From positions 1-43,249 of the forward strand of contig JACMJM010000054.1 of the NCBI GenBank assembly GCA_014380615.1: a stretch of DNA of 43,249 nucleotides, written 5' to 3'. This DNA is from Sphingobacteriaceae bacterium (lineage in GTDB: Bacteria > Bacteroidota > Bacteroidia > Sphingobacteriales > Sphingobacteriaceae). Made by a program: the position numbers and the translations under genes. Of the stretch, positions 34,502 through 43,015 are shown one piece after another. The notes under the pieces were generated by a model. That model was not told the DNA's origin, did not search any database, and saw only the letters and a program-made list of their open reading frames with translations. The number at the start of each line of letters is the position of its first letter. Positions within the stretch are counted from its first letter, which is position 1.

Positions 34502-34732
34502 ATGGAATATCAAACTACTATCGAAATAAATAATTGTATTAAACAGATTACCCTAAAACCGGCACTCTACATGGACGTACCGTTATGGGAAATTACACTT
34601 GACGGAAAAAACCACATCATCAGAAAGAATGCTGATGGTTGGGATCAGAGTTCGGACAGTGATCTCAATTTTGACTTACTAGACAAGATAGGAGATGCGA
34701 TAGATTACCTGAGAAGTAAGGATGCGAGTTAG
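34502..34732 (+). CDS. hypothetical protein, 76 residues
   Basis: A small acidic soluble protein without a recognised family: an N-terminal beta-like half (MEYQTTIEINNCIKQITLKP, WEITLDGKNHII) and a C-terminal helix (LDKIGDAIDYLRSK). It is preceded by 184 bases of spacer, including T-rich stretches, and stands alone. The open frame with typical codon use and a good start position supports a real gene. Confidence 0.6.
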   Translation: MEYQTTIEINNCIKQITLKPALYMDVPLWEITLDGKNHIIRKNADGWDQSSDSDLNFDLLDKIGDAIDYLRSKDAS

Positions 34733-34766
34733 CATTGAATCAGGCTGTAGCTAAGTCGTTATTGTC

Positions 34767-34790
34767 TCGATCCGCCAGCTGACGGATCGA
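34767..34790. repeat. TCGATCCG...CGGATCGA palindrome
   Basis: An 8-bp perfect stem (34767-34774 with 34783-34790) around CCAGCTGA, 35 bases after the small hypothetical gene. There is no T-run next to it. It may be a terminator-like element or a dispersed palindrome. Confidence 0.5.
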
Positions 34791-34796
34791 AATCAC

Positions 34797-34882
34797 AAAA
34801 GGCGAATAATTCGACAAGTAATATTTCAACCGGAAGCTGTATAGTAGATCTATTTCAAAGATACTTACCCGTGTCGCCTTTT
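34797..34882. ncRNA. doubtful small structured region or long-loop hairpin
   Basis: AAAAGGCGA (34797-34805) is the exact reverse complement of TCGCCTTTT (34874-34882), with TTTTT ending the right arm. The 68 bases between contain no open frame. A short RNA closed by this stem and ended by its T-run is possible on the plus strand; on the minus strand it could serve the lipoprotein gene. I recognise no RNA family. Confidence 0.25.
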
Positions 34883-34890
34883 TAGTCAGC

Positions 34891-35121
34891 TCATTTTGTT
34901 GAAAGGGCTTTAACTTCTTTATTTAAGAGGCTTATGCTATCCGACAGAATTTTATTTCTTGCCTTCAACGTGTCTAATTGGCTTTGAATCGCGGAAACTT
35001 TATTCAAACTGTCGAGTTCTTGTCGAATTGTTTCAAGTTTCATGTTCATACGCCCTTCGGGAGATGAACCCGGGCCGCAGGATACGAATGCGAGAATGAA
35101 AATAAAAAATATAGATTTCAT
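34891..35121 (-). CDS. small coiled-coil lipoprotein
   Basis: 76 residues. The lipoprotein signal ends in LAFVSC (Cys15). The mature part, after a short Gly/Ser/Pro linker, is one predicted coiled coil from about residue 25 to 74 with heptad-spaced Leu, Ile and Val (KLETIRQELDSLNKVSAIQS, LDTLKARNKILSDSISLLNK). It ends in Lys. Shape and size recall Braun's lipoprotein of enterobacteria, but no homology is claimed. It stands alone next to the TruC-like gene, read in the same direction. Confidence 0.7.
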   Translation of the reverse strand: MKSIFFIFILAFVSCGPGSSPEGRMNMKLETIRQELDSLNKVSAIQSQLDTLKARNKILSDSISLLNKEVKALSTK

Positions 35122-35160
35122 GTTCTTGTTTTCGGGTTAGTCGCAGGATTGTCCAAAAAC

Positions 35161-35853
35161 TTACAAATTATTTTCATTCCATCCCATCAGTAGCATCACT
35201 CGTTCAAACTCTTGCTGCAAAGGGGCCTGTATAAGCACATTCTCTTTGGTAAACGGATGTAAAAAAGAAAGTTCGGAAGCATGAAGAAGCATAGTTGTCA
35301 TATCCCAGGTTTCTTTAAACAGCTTATTTTGCTTATTGCATCCGTGAGGCCTATCCCCAATAATGGGGTGATTGATATGCGCGAAATGTTTTCTTAACTG
35401 GTGCATACGCCCGGTTTCTGGCCTTGCCTCAATTAAAGAATATCTTGATGTTTGATGCGCACCAAAGGCTATATTAAGCTCGGTACGTTTCAATGTAGTA
35501 TAGCGTGTAAATGCTTCCTGTAAAACGCCGTTCTCCTTCCTCAGAGGATAATCAATCTCACCATTGTCGGGAGTATGGCCTCTCACTATAGCGAGATACT
35601 TTTTGCTTATCTTATTCTCCGCGAAAAGATGTTGAACCGAAATTTCCGTTTCTTTATCGAGCGCAAACAACAACACTCCGCCAGTTTTTCGATCCAGGCG
35701 GTGAACCGGATTCACCCAATGATTAATTTGATCCCTTAGTATTTGAAGTGCAAATTCGCCAACATCCATCGCAATGCGTGACCGATGAACCAATAAATCA
35801 TGCGGCTTATTTATCGCTATTAAATAATCATCGCGAAATAAAATTTGTAACAT
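35161..35853 (-). CDS. truC: tRNA pseudouridine synthase C-like (TruC/RluA family)
   Basis: 230 residues from the ATG at 35853 (MLQILFRDDYLIAINKP, the usual TruC start); the open frame continues 13 codons upstream without similarity. The catalytic motif HRLDRKTGGVLL carries the essential Asp54. RPETGRMHQLRKHFAHINHPIIGD is the TruC-type variant of the conserved C-terminal motif. There is no S4 domain, as in TruC. The E. coli enzyme converts U65 of tRNAs to pseudouridine. It is divergent from the oxidoreductase gene at 35943. Confidence 0.85.
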   Translation of the reverse strand: MLQILFRDDYLIAINKPHDLLVHRSRIAMDVGEFALQILRDQINHWVNPVHRLDRKTGGVLLFALDKETEISVQHLFAENKISKKYLAIVRGHTPDNGEIDYPLRKENGVLQEAFTRYTTLKRTELNIAFGAHQTSRYSLIEARPETGRMHQLRKHFAHINHPIIGDRPHGCNKQNKLFKETWDMTTMLLHASELSFLHPFTKENVLIQAPLQQEFERVMLLMGWNENNL

Positions 35854-35914
35854 AACGGCGAAGGTAAGCAAACGGATAAGGGGTGTAAACATATAAACAC
35901 TGTTATTTATTTTT

Positions 35915-35922
35915 TAAATTTG
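35915..35922 (+). promoter_or_regulatory. -7 box upstream of the oxidoreductase gene
   Basis: TAAATTTG is an exact TAnnTTTG match, placing the transcript start about 14 bases before the ATG at 35943. No clear TTTG is present 19-21 bases upstream. Confidence 0.45.
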
Positions 35923-35942
35923 ATGGATATTATAATCTGAAA

Positions 35943-36932
35943 ATGAAGAAAGTTAGCTGGGGAATATTGAGTACCGCAACTATTGGTTTGCAAAAAGTTA
36001 TCCCTGCCATGCAGGCCGGAGAGTATTGCGAGATTAATGCTATAGCGTCGAGAAACCTTTCGCAGGCACAATCAGCAGCAAAATTATTAAATATTCCAAA
36101 AGCTTATGGAAGCTATGAAAGCCTTCTTAACGATACATCCATTGATGCCGTTTACATCCCGCTTCCAAACAACCTTCATATTCCCTGGACGGTAAAAGCC
36201 TTACAGGCGGGTAAACATGTATTGTGTGAAAAGCCTGTCGGCCTTAGTGCCAAAGAGGCTGCCGAATTAATTGAAACCGCGTCGGCTTATCCGAATTTGA
36301 AAGTAATGGAAGCGTTCATGTATCGTTTTCATCCTCAATGGCAGTTTGTAAAAAAACTAGCAGACGATGGAAGCATCGGCACCATTAAAACTATCCAGGC
36401 CATTTTCTCTTATTTCAATATCGATCCGCAGGATATCAGAAATAAAAAAGAAGCGGGCGGAGGGGGATTGATGGATATAGGCTGTTATTGTATTTCACAA
36501 TCGCGTTTCGTTTTGGGTAAAGAGCCACTTCGCGTACAGGGATTAATTGATTACGATGAAGTGACCGGGGTAGACCGCATGGCCTCGGCCATGATGGATT
36601 TCGGAACAAGTACCTCCTCCTTCACTTGCTCAACACAACTGGCACCCTTCCAAAATTTTAGAATCTTCGGAACAAAAGGCTTAATCGAAATTGAAATTCC
36701 GGTAAATATTCCACCCGACAAAAAAACCCGCATATGGGTTGAAATAAATGGAAAGAGGGAAGAATTTTTATTTGAACCGCATAATCAGTATACCCTCCAG
36801 GGAGATCTGTTTTCGAAAGCGATTATGGATAATAGCCCTGTACCCACATCTTTACAGGATGCGCTTTATAACATGAAAGTTATTGAAGCTATTAAAGAGA
36901 GCGACGCAAAAGGGGTATGGATAAACTTATAA
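35943..36932 (+). CDS. Gfo/Idh/MocA family NAD(P)-dependent oxidoreductase
   Basis: 329 residues, cytoplasmic. The N-terminal Rossmann fold starts WGILSTATIG (a degenerate GxGxxG), with YIPLPNNLH and the signature CEKPVG carrying the catalytic Lys97. The C-terminal alpha/beta substrate domain contains GGGGLMDIGCYCI (about 176-188), the usual location of the Asp/His catalytic pair in the dehydrogenase branch; here Tyr replaces His after Cys. Members oxidise or reduce sugars, inositols or trans-dihydrodiols. The closest look is to the xylose-dehydrogenase-like group. It is a single gene, convergent with the TonB-dependent receptor. Confidence 0.9.
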   Translation: MKKVSWGILSTATIGLQKVIPAMQAGEYCEINAIASRNLSQAQSAAKLLNIPKAYGSYESLLNDTSIDAVYIPLPNNLHIPWTVKALQAGKHVLCEKPVGLSAKEAAELIETASAYPNLKVMEAFMYRFHPQWQFVKKLADDGSIGTIKTIQAIFSYFNIDPQDIRNKKEAGGGGLMDIGCYCISQSRFVLGKEPLRVQGLIDYDEVTGVDRMASAMMDFGTSTSSFTCSTQLAPFQNFRIFGTKGLIEIEIPVNIPPDKKTRIWVEINGKREEFLFEPHNQYTLQGDLFSKAIMDNSPVPTSLQDALYNMKVIEAIKESDAKGVWINL

Positions 36933-36963
36933 TCCCATCAACGCCATTCATCTCCATAGGTGC

Positions 36964-39126
36964 TTAAAGTTTCAGTTTGAAGCCTCCGTTAAAAATAAAA
37001 CCATCGGTGGGGGTGTAAATTTCAAAGAAATCGGGCTCAGACAAAGATCCGGAGTATGAAGGCTGCCACCTGGTTTGACGGGTATCTAAAAAGTTTTCGA
37101 GATTAAAAAAGATGCTGAACTTTTCAAATTTTCGCTCGGCAGAAAATCCCATTACCCAAAAATCTCTTACTCTTTCTCCCGAACTTAAGTATTGGCGGCC
37201 CGTGTAAAAGGCTTCATACGCAATCCGCAGCTTGTCTTCTATTTCGTACATAATATTCGCGTTCACCCGGCTTTTGGCTGTAAGCGGATTTACAGAACCA
37301 GTGCCATTAAAGTTTCGTTCGGCATCAATAAAAGTATATCCAAAATATCCCGAGAAATCTGAATAGCGTAATCTGATGTTAGTTTCAAATCCTTTTGAGG
37401 ATAAATAGCCAGATGCGTTATTAAGAGAAAACCGGGTTGAATTAAGATTAGGCCGCAACACAATCGGGTCCTGCAATCGGGTATAAAAAAATAACTGGTT
37501 GGCAGATACGATCAATTTATCCCAAAAGGTTATCCTGTAATTTATATCCCCGTTCAAACCATAGGATCTCTCGGGCTTAACCTGTTCGAAATCGATAGGG
37601 TCAATATCCTGAAAAGCCCTTTCTTCAGTTTCTTCCGAAAAAACGCCGGGCGTTTTATATCCCAGCCCCCCGCCAATTCTTACCGACAGATCTGAATTAA
37701 ACTTAAAAAGCGAGGATAAACGCGGCAGGATGAATACATCATTTCGGTTAGTAACATCCATCCGCATGCCAGCTTCCACAATAATTTTATCCGTAAAGGA
37801 ATAACTATTTTGCGCAAAAAGGCCGAAAACCGAATTTTGATAATTAAGCTTGGCGGAAGTTTCATTCAGCTGTTTGAAATCGTCGCTTACATAATTCGCT
37901 CCCAAATTCCACTCCGACTTTTCAAGAGGGATGAGGTAGTTAAGTTCTGTAAATGTAGCAAGCTGGCGGCCTTCGAAAATATAATTACTTCGGCTCAGGT
38001 TTCGGTTAAAATACCCGAGGCTGTTTTTGGCCGTAAAAATCTTATCGCCTTCTAAACGTTTTTCGAACTTTGTCTGGGTAGAATAACGGCTGCTCCTATT
38101 TCTTTCAAAAAAACCTCCGGTTAAATCGTCTTCTATTCGTTTAAGATTACCGCCTATTCTATTTTCGAAACCGCTAATCAGCCCGATACTTAAAGTGGTT
38201 TTAGGGTTTGGATAATAAAAGAATTTAGGATTAAAGGTAATCCTGTTGAATTTAGGAATATCCGAAAGCGCATCCTTATTGTTATCAAAAGCCTTTTGCG
38301 AATTACCGGCGGTATATACCGTGAGGCCGGTTTTGTTAAATCTTTGCGAATAAAACGAACTTAGATCGACCGCGCCGGTTTGATTGCCGTTAACTAAAAA
38401 GGAAATTTCTCTTTCGTCCGAAGGCTCTTTTGTAATCAGGTTTACCAGTCCTGCTATTGCGCCGCCGCCATACAATGTAGACGAAGAGCCCTTAATAACT
38501 TCTACTCTTTTTAGATTTAAAGGCGGAATTTGAAGAATACTAAGGCCACTGGAAAAGCCCGAATACAGAGGGAAGCCATCTTGTAAAAGCTGTGTATACT
38601 TACCGTCTAAACCCTGAATTCTGATGCTTGCGTTACCCGAAACCTGAGATGTTTGCTGTGTTTGAATACCAGTGCTTTCGGTAAGCAGCATTCGTATATT
38701 TCCGGGCTGCATTACCGATTTTTCATCCAGTTCTTCTCCGATAATAGTTTCTACACGGGTAGGAATATTAGCTATCGAGCGGCTGCTTCGGGTTGATGTA
38801 ATTACCACCTCCTCTAAATCTTCAGCTTCCTGAACTAACAAATAGGTAAGGCTATTAGCATTTACGAGCGGAATGGCAATAGAGTCATTATGTGTTTGAT
38901 AGCCCGCAAAACGAATTTCGAGCAAATATTTTCCGATCGGCAACTCTCCAATATTGGCAAGGCCGTTCGCATCGGCAGAGAAGCGTTTGTTTAAAGCCTT
39001 AATTTCGACCGTTGCACCCGCTAAACCCTTGCCCGAAACAGAATCTTTTACGAAAACGGCAATTGGGTTTTGGGCCAGAGCAGGTGTAAATAAGATAGAA
39101 AAGAGGGCCAGAAGTAATAATTTCAT
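36964..39126 (-). CDS. TonB-dependent outer-membrane receptor
   Basis: 720 residues. A signal peptide (1-18, ends ALAQ) is followed by a CarboxypepD_reg-like domain (about 20-95), a TonB-box-like segment (EEVVITSTR), a plug domain (about 115-235; TGIQTQQTSQVSGNASIRIQG, VEVIKGSSSTLYGGGAIAG) and a 22-stranded beta-barrel ending in FKLKL. The length and the BtuB/CirA-like plug indicate a cobalamin-, heme- or siderophore-type importer, not SusC (about 1000 residues with a SusD partner). No SusD gene is adjacent. A metal-uptake regulator box is not evident upstream (39127-39214). Confidence 0.92.
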   Translation of the reverse strand: MKLLLLALFSILFTPALAQNPIAVFVKDSVSGKGLAGATVEIKALNKRFSADANGLANIGELPIGKYLLEIRFAGYQTHNDSIAIPLVNANSLTYLLVQEAEDLEEVVITSTRSSRSIANIPTRVETIIGEELDEKSVMQPGNIRMLLTESTGIQTQQTSQVSGNASIRIQGLDGKYTQLLQDGFPLYSGFSSGLSILQIPPLNLKRVEVIKGSSSTLYGGGAIAGLVNLITKEPSDEREISFLVNGNQTGAVDLSSFYSQRFNKTGLTVYTAGNSQKAFDNNKDALSDIPKFNRITFNPKFFYYPNPKTTLSIGLISGFENRIGGNLKRIEDDLTGGFFERNRSSRYSTQTKFEKRLEGDKIFTAKNSLGYFNRNLSRSNYIFEGRQLATFTELNYLIPLEKSEWNLGANYVSDDFKQLNETSAKLNYQNSVFGLFAQNSYSFTDKIIVEAGMRMDVTNRNDVFILPRLSSLFKFNSDLSVRIGGGLGYKTPGVFSEETEERAFQDIDPIDFEQVKPERSYGLNGDINYRITFWDKLIVSANQLFFYTRLQDPIVLRPNLNSTRFSLNNASGYLSSKGFETNIRLRYSDFSGYFGYTFIDAERNFNGTGSVNPLTAKSRVNANIMYEIEDKLRIAYEAFYTGRQYLSSGERVRDFWVMGFSAERKFEKFSIFFNLENFLDTRQTRWQPSYSGSLSEPDFFEIYTPTDGFIFNGGFKLKL

Positions 39127-39214
39127 TTTTCAAAATAATGAAATTAAACGCAGGAATCTTTTGTCGGAGTATCATCCGAATGAAACAATATCAAAATCCG
39201 GCCTTCTAATTATT

Positions 39215-39559
39215 CTATAAGCTCTCTTTAAGTTTTTTGGGAAGCCCGGCAAAAACCAGTTGGTACGAATGGTCAATCAGATCTTTCAGTTGTGTGTCTG
39301 TTAATCTTCCCTGCATGTTTACAGTATTCCAATGCACTTTACTCATATGATATCCGGGGCGTATCTCTTCAAATTCCTCGCGCAAAGAAATCGCCCTTTC
39401 CGGATCGCATTTGGCATTAAAGCTTGTAGAATTTTGTAAGCTGGTAAGAAGAAACATTTTCTCGCCTACTTTAAAAACCAGTGTATCCTCGCCGAAAGGA
39501 AATGATTCGGTAACACCTTTTTTTCTGAGACAGTACACTCGTAAGGTTTCTATATTCAT
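39215..39559 (-). CDS. MmcQ/YjbR family protein
   Basis: 114 residues from the ATG at 39559 (MNIETLRVYCLRKKGVTESFPFG); the frame extends nine codons further without conserved sequence. The pattern SFPFGEDTLVFKVGEKMFLL ... KCDPERAISLREEF ... PGYHMSKVHWNTV is the YjbR/CyaY-like fold. The family has a double-wing DNA-binding-like fold, but its function is unproven. It starts 77 bases after the DUF805 gene and is read in the same direction, so the two may form an operon. Confidence 0.88.
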   Translation of the reverse strand: MNIETLRVYCLRKKGVTESFPFGEDTLVFKVGEKMFLLTSLQNSTSFNAKCDPERAISLREEFEEIRPGYHMSKVHWNTVNMQGRLTDTQLKDLIDHSYQLVFAGLPKKLKESL

Positions 39560-39636
39560 ACTGAAAAGAGGCTGGTAAATTGCCATATTCTGAACCAGGT
39601 GGAATGAAATGGCTTTAGCCAGCCTTTAAAATATAT

Positions 39637-40050
39637 CTAAACCTCGGCCTGTTGCACTTCCTCTGCAACAAGTGCTTCCTCTTTCGGATTTGGGCCATAT
39701 TCATTTTCGCCCGGCTGACTATCTGTACATGCCAAAACAAGTAGCCAAATAGCACCGATTAAAGGTATTAAACCGATGAAAAAGAACCACCCGCTTTTGC
39801 CGACATCATGCAAACGCCTGACAAACACCGCAATGCCAGGAATAAGCATTGCTAAACCATAGGCAAGATACAAGTATCCGTAGGGAAGACTGGTTTCGCC
39901 AATGCTAAATGTAAGGCCAAGTAAATTATCAAGTACGGCTGCCGCCCCGGCAAAAATAATTTGAAACAACACAAACATCCAATACTCAGTACGCCGTGCC
40001 CGGCCACTAAAAACAGCATAATTCTTTAATACTTTTAAATACCAGTTCAT
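39637..40050 (-). CDS. DUF805 family membrane protein
   Basis: 137 residues. YAVFSGRARRTEYWMFVLF (N-terminal), RRLHDVGKSGWF and the C-terminal LACTDSQPGENEYGPNPKEE are DUF805 signatures. Four hydrophobic segments are visible (about 24-43, 55-78, 88-100 and 90-108, the last two close together). Function unknown; the family occurs throughout Gram-negative bacteria as inner-membrane proteins. It is divergent from the ABC transporter operon. Confidence 0.9.
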   Translation of the reverse strand: MNWYLKVLKNYAVFSGRARRTEYWMFVLFQIIFAGAAAVLDNLLGLTFSIGETSLPYGYLYLAYGLAMLIPGIAVFVRRLHDVGKSGWFFFIGLIPLIGAIWLLVLACTDSQPGENEYGPNPKEEALVAEEVQQAEV

Positions 40051-40187
40051 AATTTTTAAAGGTTTAGTTTTCCCTACTCATGTGGCTTTTCGGATCGCCC
40101 CTTTTTTTGACAGGTTAAGGCTCCAGTTAACTAATATAGCAATTGTTTGTATTCTCAATGAATGACTTAATAAAATTCTTCAAATAA

Positions 40188-40218
40188 TTTGGATTAATCA
40201 TTTTAAACAATACATTTG
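40188..40218 (+). promoter_or_regulatory. Bacteroidota-type promoter of the ABC transporter operon
   Basis: TTTG at 40188-40191 (-33) and TACATTTG at 40211-40218 (-7) are separated by exactly 19 bases, the ideal arrangement for the primary sigma factor of this phylum. The transcript should start around 40224, inside the operator listed next. Confidence 0.8.
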
Positions 40219-40219
40219 C

Positions 40220-40243
40220 ACTGTACTATTTATCTAATACAGT
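40220..40243. promoter_or_regulatory. probable GntR (YtrA-type) operator
   Basis: Inverted repeat ACTGTA (40220-40225) and TACAGT (40238-40243) with a 12-base AT-rich centre. It covers the predicted transcription start and ends three bases before the ATG of the ABC gene. YtrA-type GntR regulators bind palindromes of this type, and the third gene of the operon encodes one, so autorepression is likely (inference). Confidence 0.65.
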
Positions 40244-40246
40244 AGC

Positions 40247-41077
40247 ATGATAGAAATTAACAACCTAAACTTTGGATACAGTAAAAAGAAGCTGTTATTC
40301 AAAAACCTCACTCTTTCCTTAAAAGAGGGGCACATTTACGGACTCCTCGGCAAGAATGGCGCGGGAAAGTCTACCCTTTTAAAAAACATTGCAGGCTTGG
40401 CGTTTCCGCAGTCGGGGGTTTGTAAGGTAAAAGGTTATACATCATCAAAACGATTACCGGCATTTTTACAAGAGTTGTTCTTCATTCCCGAAGAGATGTA
40501 TCTTCCCTCGCTAACTGCGGTGCAATTCGCGAAAAGCACGGGGCATTTCTATCCGCATTTCAGCAATGAACAATTTATCGCTATGCTTTCGGAATTTGAA
40601 GTTCCGCTTGACAGTAAGCTAAACAAGTTATCGTTCGGGCAGCAAAAGAAAGTAATGATCGCCTTTGGCCTGGCTACCAACACGGCTTTACTTATCATGG
40701 ACGAGCCTACTAACGGACTCGACATTCCATCTAAAAGCCAGTTCAGGAAAATAATTGCCTCAGCCCTTACAGAGAATCGCTGCATCATTATTTCTACCCA
40801 TCAGGTAAGAGATCTCGACAGCTTAATCGATTCGCTGATTGTTTTGCATAAACAGGAGATTGTATTAAACAGCAGCCTGGATACCATAGCCGAGAAATTA
40901 AAATTCACAAGTTCGGCATCCATAAACGGGAAAGAAGTTTTATATACAGAAGAAAATCTGGGTGGCATAAATACAATTATCGCAAATACGGAAGAAAGTT
41001 ACAGTAAGGTAGATATGGAGCTTCTGTTCAACGCCATTATAAGTGATAATAAATCCGTAACAAACCAATTAAAGTAA
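40247..41077 (+). CDS. ABC transporter ATP-binding protein
   Basis: 276 residues. Walker A GLLGKNGAGKST (32-43), signature LSFGQQKKV (128-136), Walker B LLIMDEPTNGLD (148-159) and the H-loop STHQV are all intact. The domain of about 210 residues is followed by a short C-terminal extension typical of exporters for antibiotics, lantibiotics or unknown hydrophobic compounds. It pairs with the membrane protein 5 bases downstream and with a YtrA-type GntR regulator, an association known for cell-envelope stress or antibiotic-responsive exporters. The transported substrate is unknown. Confidence 0.92.
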   Translation: MIEINNLNFGYSKKKLLFKNLTLSLKEGHIYGLLGKNGAGKSTLLKNIAGLAFPQSGVCKVKGYTSSKRLPAFLQELFFIPEEMYLPSLTAVQFAKSTGHFYPHFSNEQFIAMLSEFEVPLDSKLNKLSFGQQKKVMIAFGLATNTALLIMDEPTNGLDIPSKSQFRKIIASALTENRCIIISTHQVRDLDSLIDSLIVLHKQEIVLNSSLDTIAEKLKFTSSASINGKEVLYTEENLGGINTIIANTEESYSKVDMELLFNAIISDNKSVTNQLK

Positions 41078-41082
41078 AACCT

Positions 41083-41871
41083 ATGAATCAGACATTTAAC
41101 TTAAATCGTTTTTCGAATCTCTTTATTAAACATACCGCTGATAATTATAAGACTTACTTAATGGCCTTCTCTGTACTTCTAGGCGTACTGTTTCTCATTA
41201 TGGGTTTTACGGCCTATGTAAGCGGGGGCCAGATTGGCGAAAGGGCGCAAATTCCGGTTTTCCTTTTTGTGCTATTACTTTCGGGAACGATTTTCACCAG
41301 TATTGTATTCGCCGATCTGGGAAATAAAAAAAAGGCCATTTCTATTCTCACTTTACCTGCTTCTCATTTTGAAAAATACCTTATCGGGTGGTTGTACTCC
41401 TTTGTAATTTTTCAACTGCTTTTTATACCCGCGTTTTATTTAATGGTGATGCTGCTTAATCATTTAGGATCATTATACTCAACGGCAGATGATGCGCAGC
41501 TGCTCAATCTTTTTGATGAGGAACATAAGGTGTATTATGTATTTTATCTCTACGCCGTATTACATGCGATATGTTTATGGGGCTCAGTATTTTTTGAAAA
41601 GCATCATTTTATTAAAACAGCGTTTTGTTTCTTCATCGGGATGTTTCTTTTGATGTTCCTGAATACACAATTGATGAGCCTGTTGCTTGATGACAAAAAA
41701 ATCCTTAGTGCGGTTCCCTTTACCCAAGTAGATCTTTTGGACATCTCAGGTGAAAACTACAGGGTAGAAACGCCCATCGAAGAGTATATATATATAGGTA
41801 TTATTATTTCGGTGATTGTAGTGATTTTATGGGCCTGTTCTTTTTACAGGTTAAAAGAAAAGGAAGTTTAG
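41083..41871 (+). CDS. ABC transporter membrane protein (six-helix permease)
   Basis: 262 residues with six hydrophobic helices (about 24-46, 57-80, 105-128, 152-165, 170-190 and 232-252). It does not resemble a well-named permease family but has the ABC-2-like layout. It starts 5 bases after the ATPase gene, and its TAG stop is directly followed by the ATG of the GntR gene (TAG-ATG), so translation is probably coupled. It should form the channel of the exporter with two copies of the ATPase. Confidence 0.82.
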   Translation: MNQTFNLNRFSNLFIKHTADNYKTYLMAFSVLLGVLFLIMGFTAYVSGGQIGERAQIPVFLFVLLLSGTIFTSIVFADLGNKKKAISILTLPASHFEKYLIGWLYSFVIFQLLFIPAFYLMVMLLNHLGSLYSTADDAQLLNLFDEEHKVYYVFYLYAVLHAICLWGSVFFEKHHFIKTAFCFFIGMFLLMFLNTQLMSLLLDDKKILSAVPFTQVDLLDISGENYRVETPIEEYIYIGIIISVIVVILWACSFYRLKEKEV

Positions 41872-42243
41872 ATGGAATTTAGAGATAATGAAGCAATATA
41901 CCTGCAAATTGCAGGATTTGTAAGCGAGAATATAATGTTGGGAAAATGGCCCATTGGCCAGAAAATTCCCTCGGTAAGAGAATTGGCGGTAGAGCTACAA
42001 GTTAATCCGAATACCGTGGTACGAACCTATGAGTTTTTACAAAACCGGGAAGTGATAGCTAATAAACGGGGAATAGGCTTTTTTGCTACCGATAACGCAC
42101 TTGAAAAGATAAAAAGCTATCGAAAAGAGCGTTTTCTGAAGCAGGAACTCCCGGAGTTTTTCAGGAATATTTACCTTCTGAATATCAGTTTAGATGAGAT
42201 AGCGAATCGTTTTGAAGATTTTAAAAATGAAAATTTTAAATAA
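41872..42243 (+). CDS. GntR family transcriptional regulator, YtrA type
   Basis: 123 residues. The N-terminal winged helix-turn-helix (about 8-80; KIPSVRELAVELQVNPNTVV, RTYEFLQNREVIANKRGIGFF) is characteristic of the small YtrA subfamily, which has only a short helical dimerisation tail (85-123) and no ligand-binding domain. Members repress adjacent ABC transporter operons. Being third in the operon, after the transporter genes, implies negative autoregulation through the operator at 40220-40243 (inference). Confidence 0.93.
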   Translation: MEFRDNEAIYLQIAGFVSENIMLGKWPIGQKIPSVRELAVELQVNPNTVVRTYEFLQNREVIANKRGIGFFATDNALEKIKSYRKERFLKQELPEFFRNIYLLNISLDEIANRFEDFKNENFK

Positions 42244-42248
42244 GAATT

Positions 42249-42977
42249 ATGAAAACCAGTAATATATTATTGACCGTTGCCGCTGTTATTTTCTTAACTA
42301 CCCTGGTGGCTTTTGATTTAAGGTTAAAAGGCAAATATCTTGAAATGAAGAAACTGGGCTTGGGCAAATACCACCGCCTTAACCGTTTTAATGACTATGA
42401 TGAAGTGAAAATTAAACAATTCACCGAACTAAACCTTCAGTCGGCAAATACCCTAAACGTAAAGATTGAATATGGCGAGAAACAAGCCGTTTGGGTAAGA
42501 AAACGGTCTAAAGAAAGAGTGGCGGTTTCGCAGAACGGCGATATTTTATCAATTGATCTTAACAAGATTAAAGATACCACCGACAGGGACTGGAGCGATA
42601 TTGTTATAATAAGCCCTACCCTACGGAAGATTCGTACCACTGCTTTTAAATTTTCTAAAACCCGTGGCAGATATTATGAAGAGTTTGTAACAATGATTGA
42701 AGGATTTAGAAAAGATTCACTAACTATTATCGTCGGGGCTTCGACCAAGGTTTCTCTTAATAGAAATAGGATTAAATCGCTTAACTCGAGTGTCGGAGAT
42801 AATACAGGCGATGCAAAACTAAGCATCGAGTCAAACAATGATATAGAGGCGTTAAAACTCGATGTTAAAGGAAAAAGCAACGTTGAGGTGTTAGACAATG
42901 AAGTTAACCACATTGAACACAACATCGCAGATAGTGCGATAGTTACTTTTAGAGGTAAAACGTTGGAAAAACTTTAG
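42249..42977 (+). CDS. secreted or membrane-anchored GIN-like (DUF2807) adhesin-type beta-helix protein
   Basis: 242 residues. One N-terminal hydrophobic segment (about 6-24) is a signal anchor. The mature part alternates short strands, with a repeated ladder in the C-terminal half (LSIESNNDIEALKLDVKG, KSNVEVLDNEVNHIEHNIAD), the pattern of the putative auto-transporter adhesin head GIN domain (DUF2807). It begins 5 bases after the GntR gene, as the fourth gene of the ABC operon. Function unknown; an envelope location fits an envelope-responsive transporter system. Family assignment is tentative. Confidence 0.6.
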   Translation: MKTSNILLTVAAVIFLTTLVAFDLRLKGKYLEMKKLGLGKYHRLNRFNDYDEVKIKQFTELNLQSANTLNVKIEYGEKQAVWVRKRSKERVAVSQNGDILSIDLNKIKDTTDRDWSDIVIISPTLRKIRTTAFKFSKTRGRYYEEFVTMIEGFRKDSLTIIVGASTKVSLNRNRIKSLNSSVGDNTGDAKLSIESNNDIEALKLDVKGKSNVEVLDNEVNHIEHNIADSAIVTFRGKTLEKL

Positions 42978-43015
42978 GTGTCGTTATTATATACTTTGGA
43001 CAGTTAAGAGTACGA

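Noticed and set aside
36964..39126. SusC-like importer for the pectin locus
   Set aside because: At 720 residues with a BtuB/CirA-like plug and no SusD neighbour it is an ordinary TonB-dependent receptor, and it lies 20 kb away.
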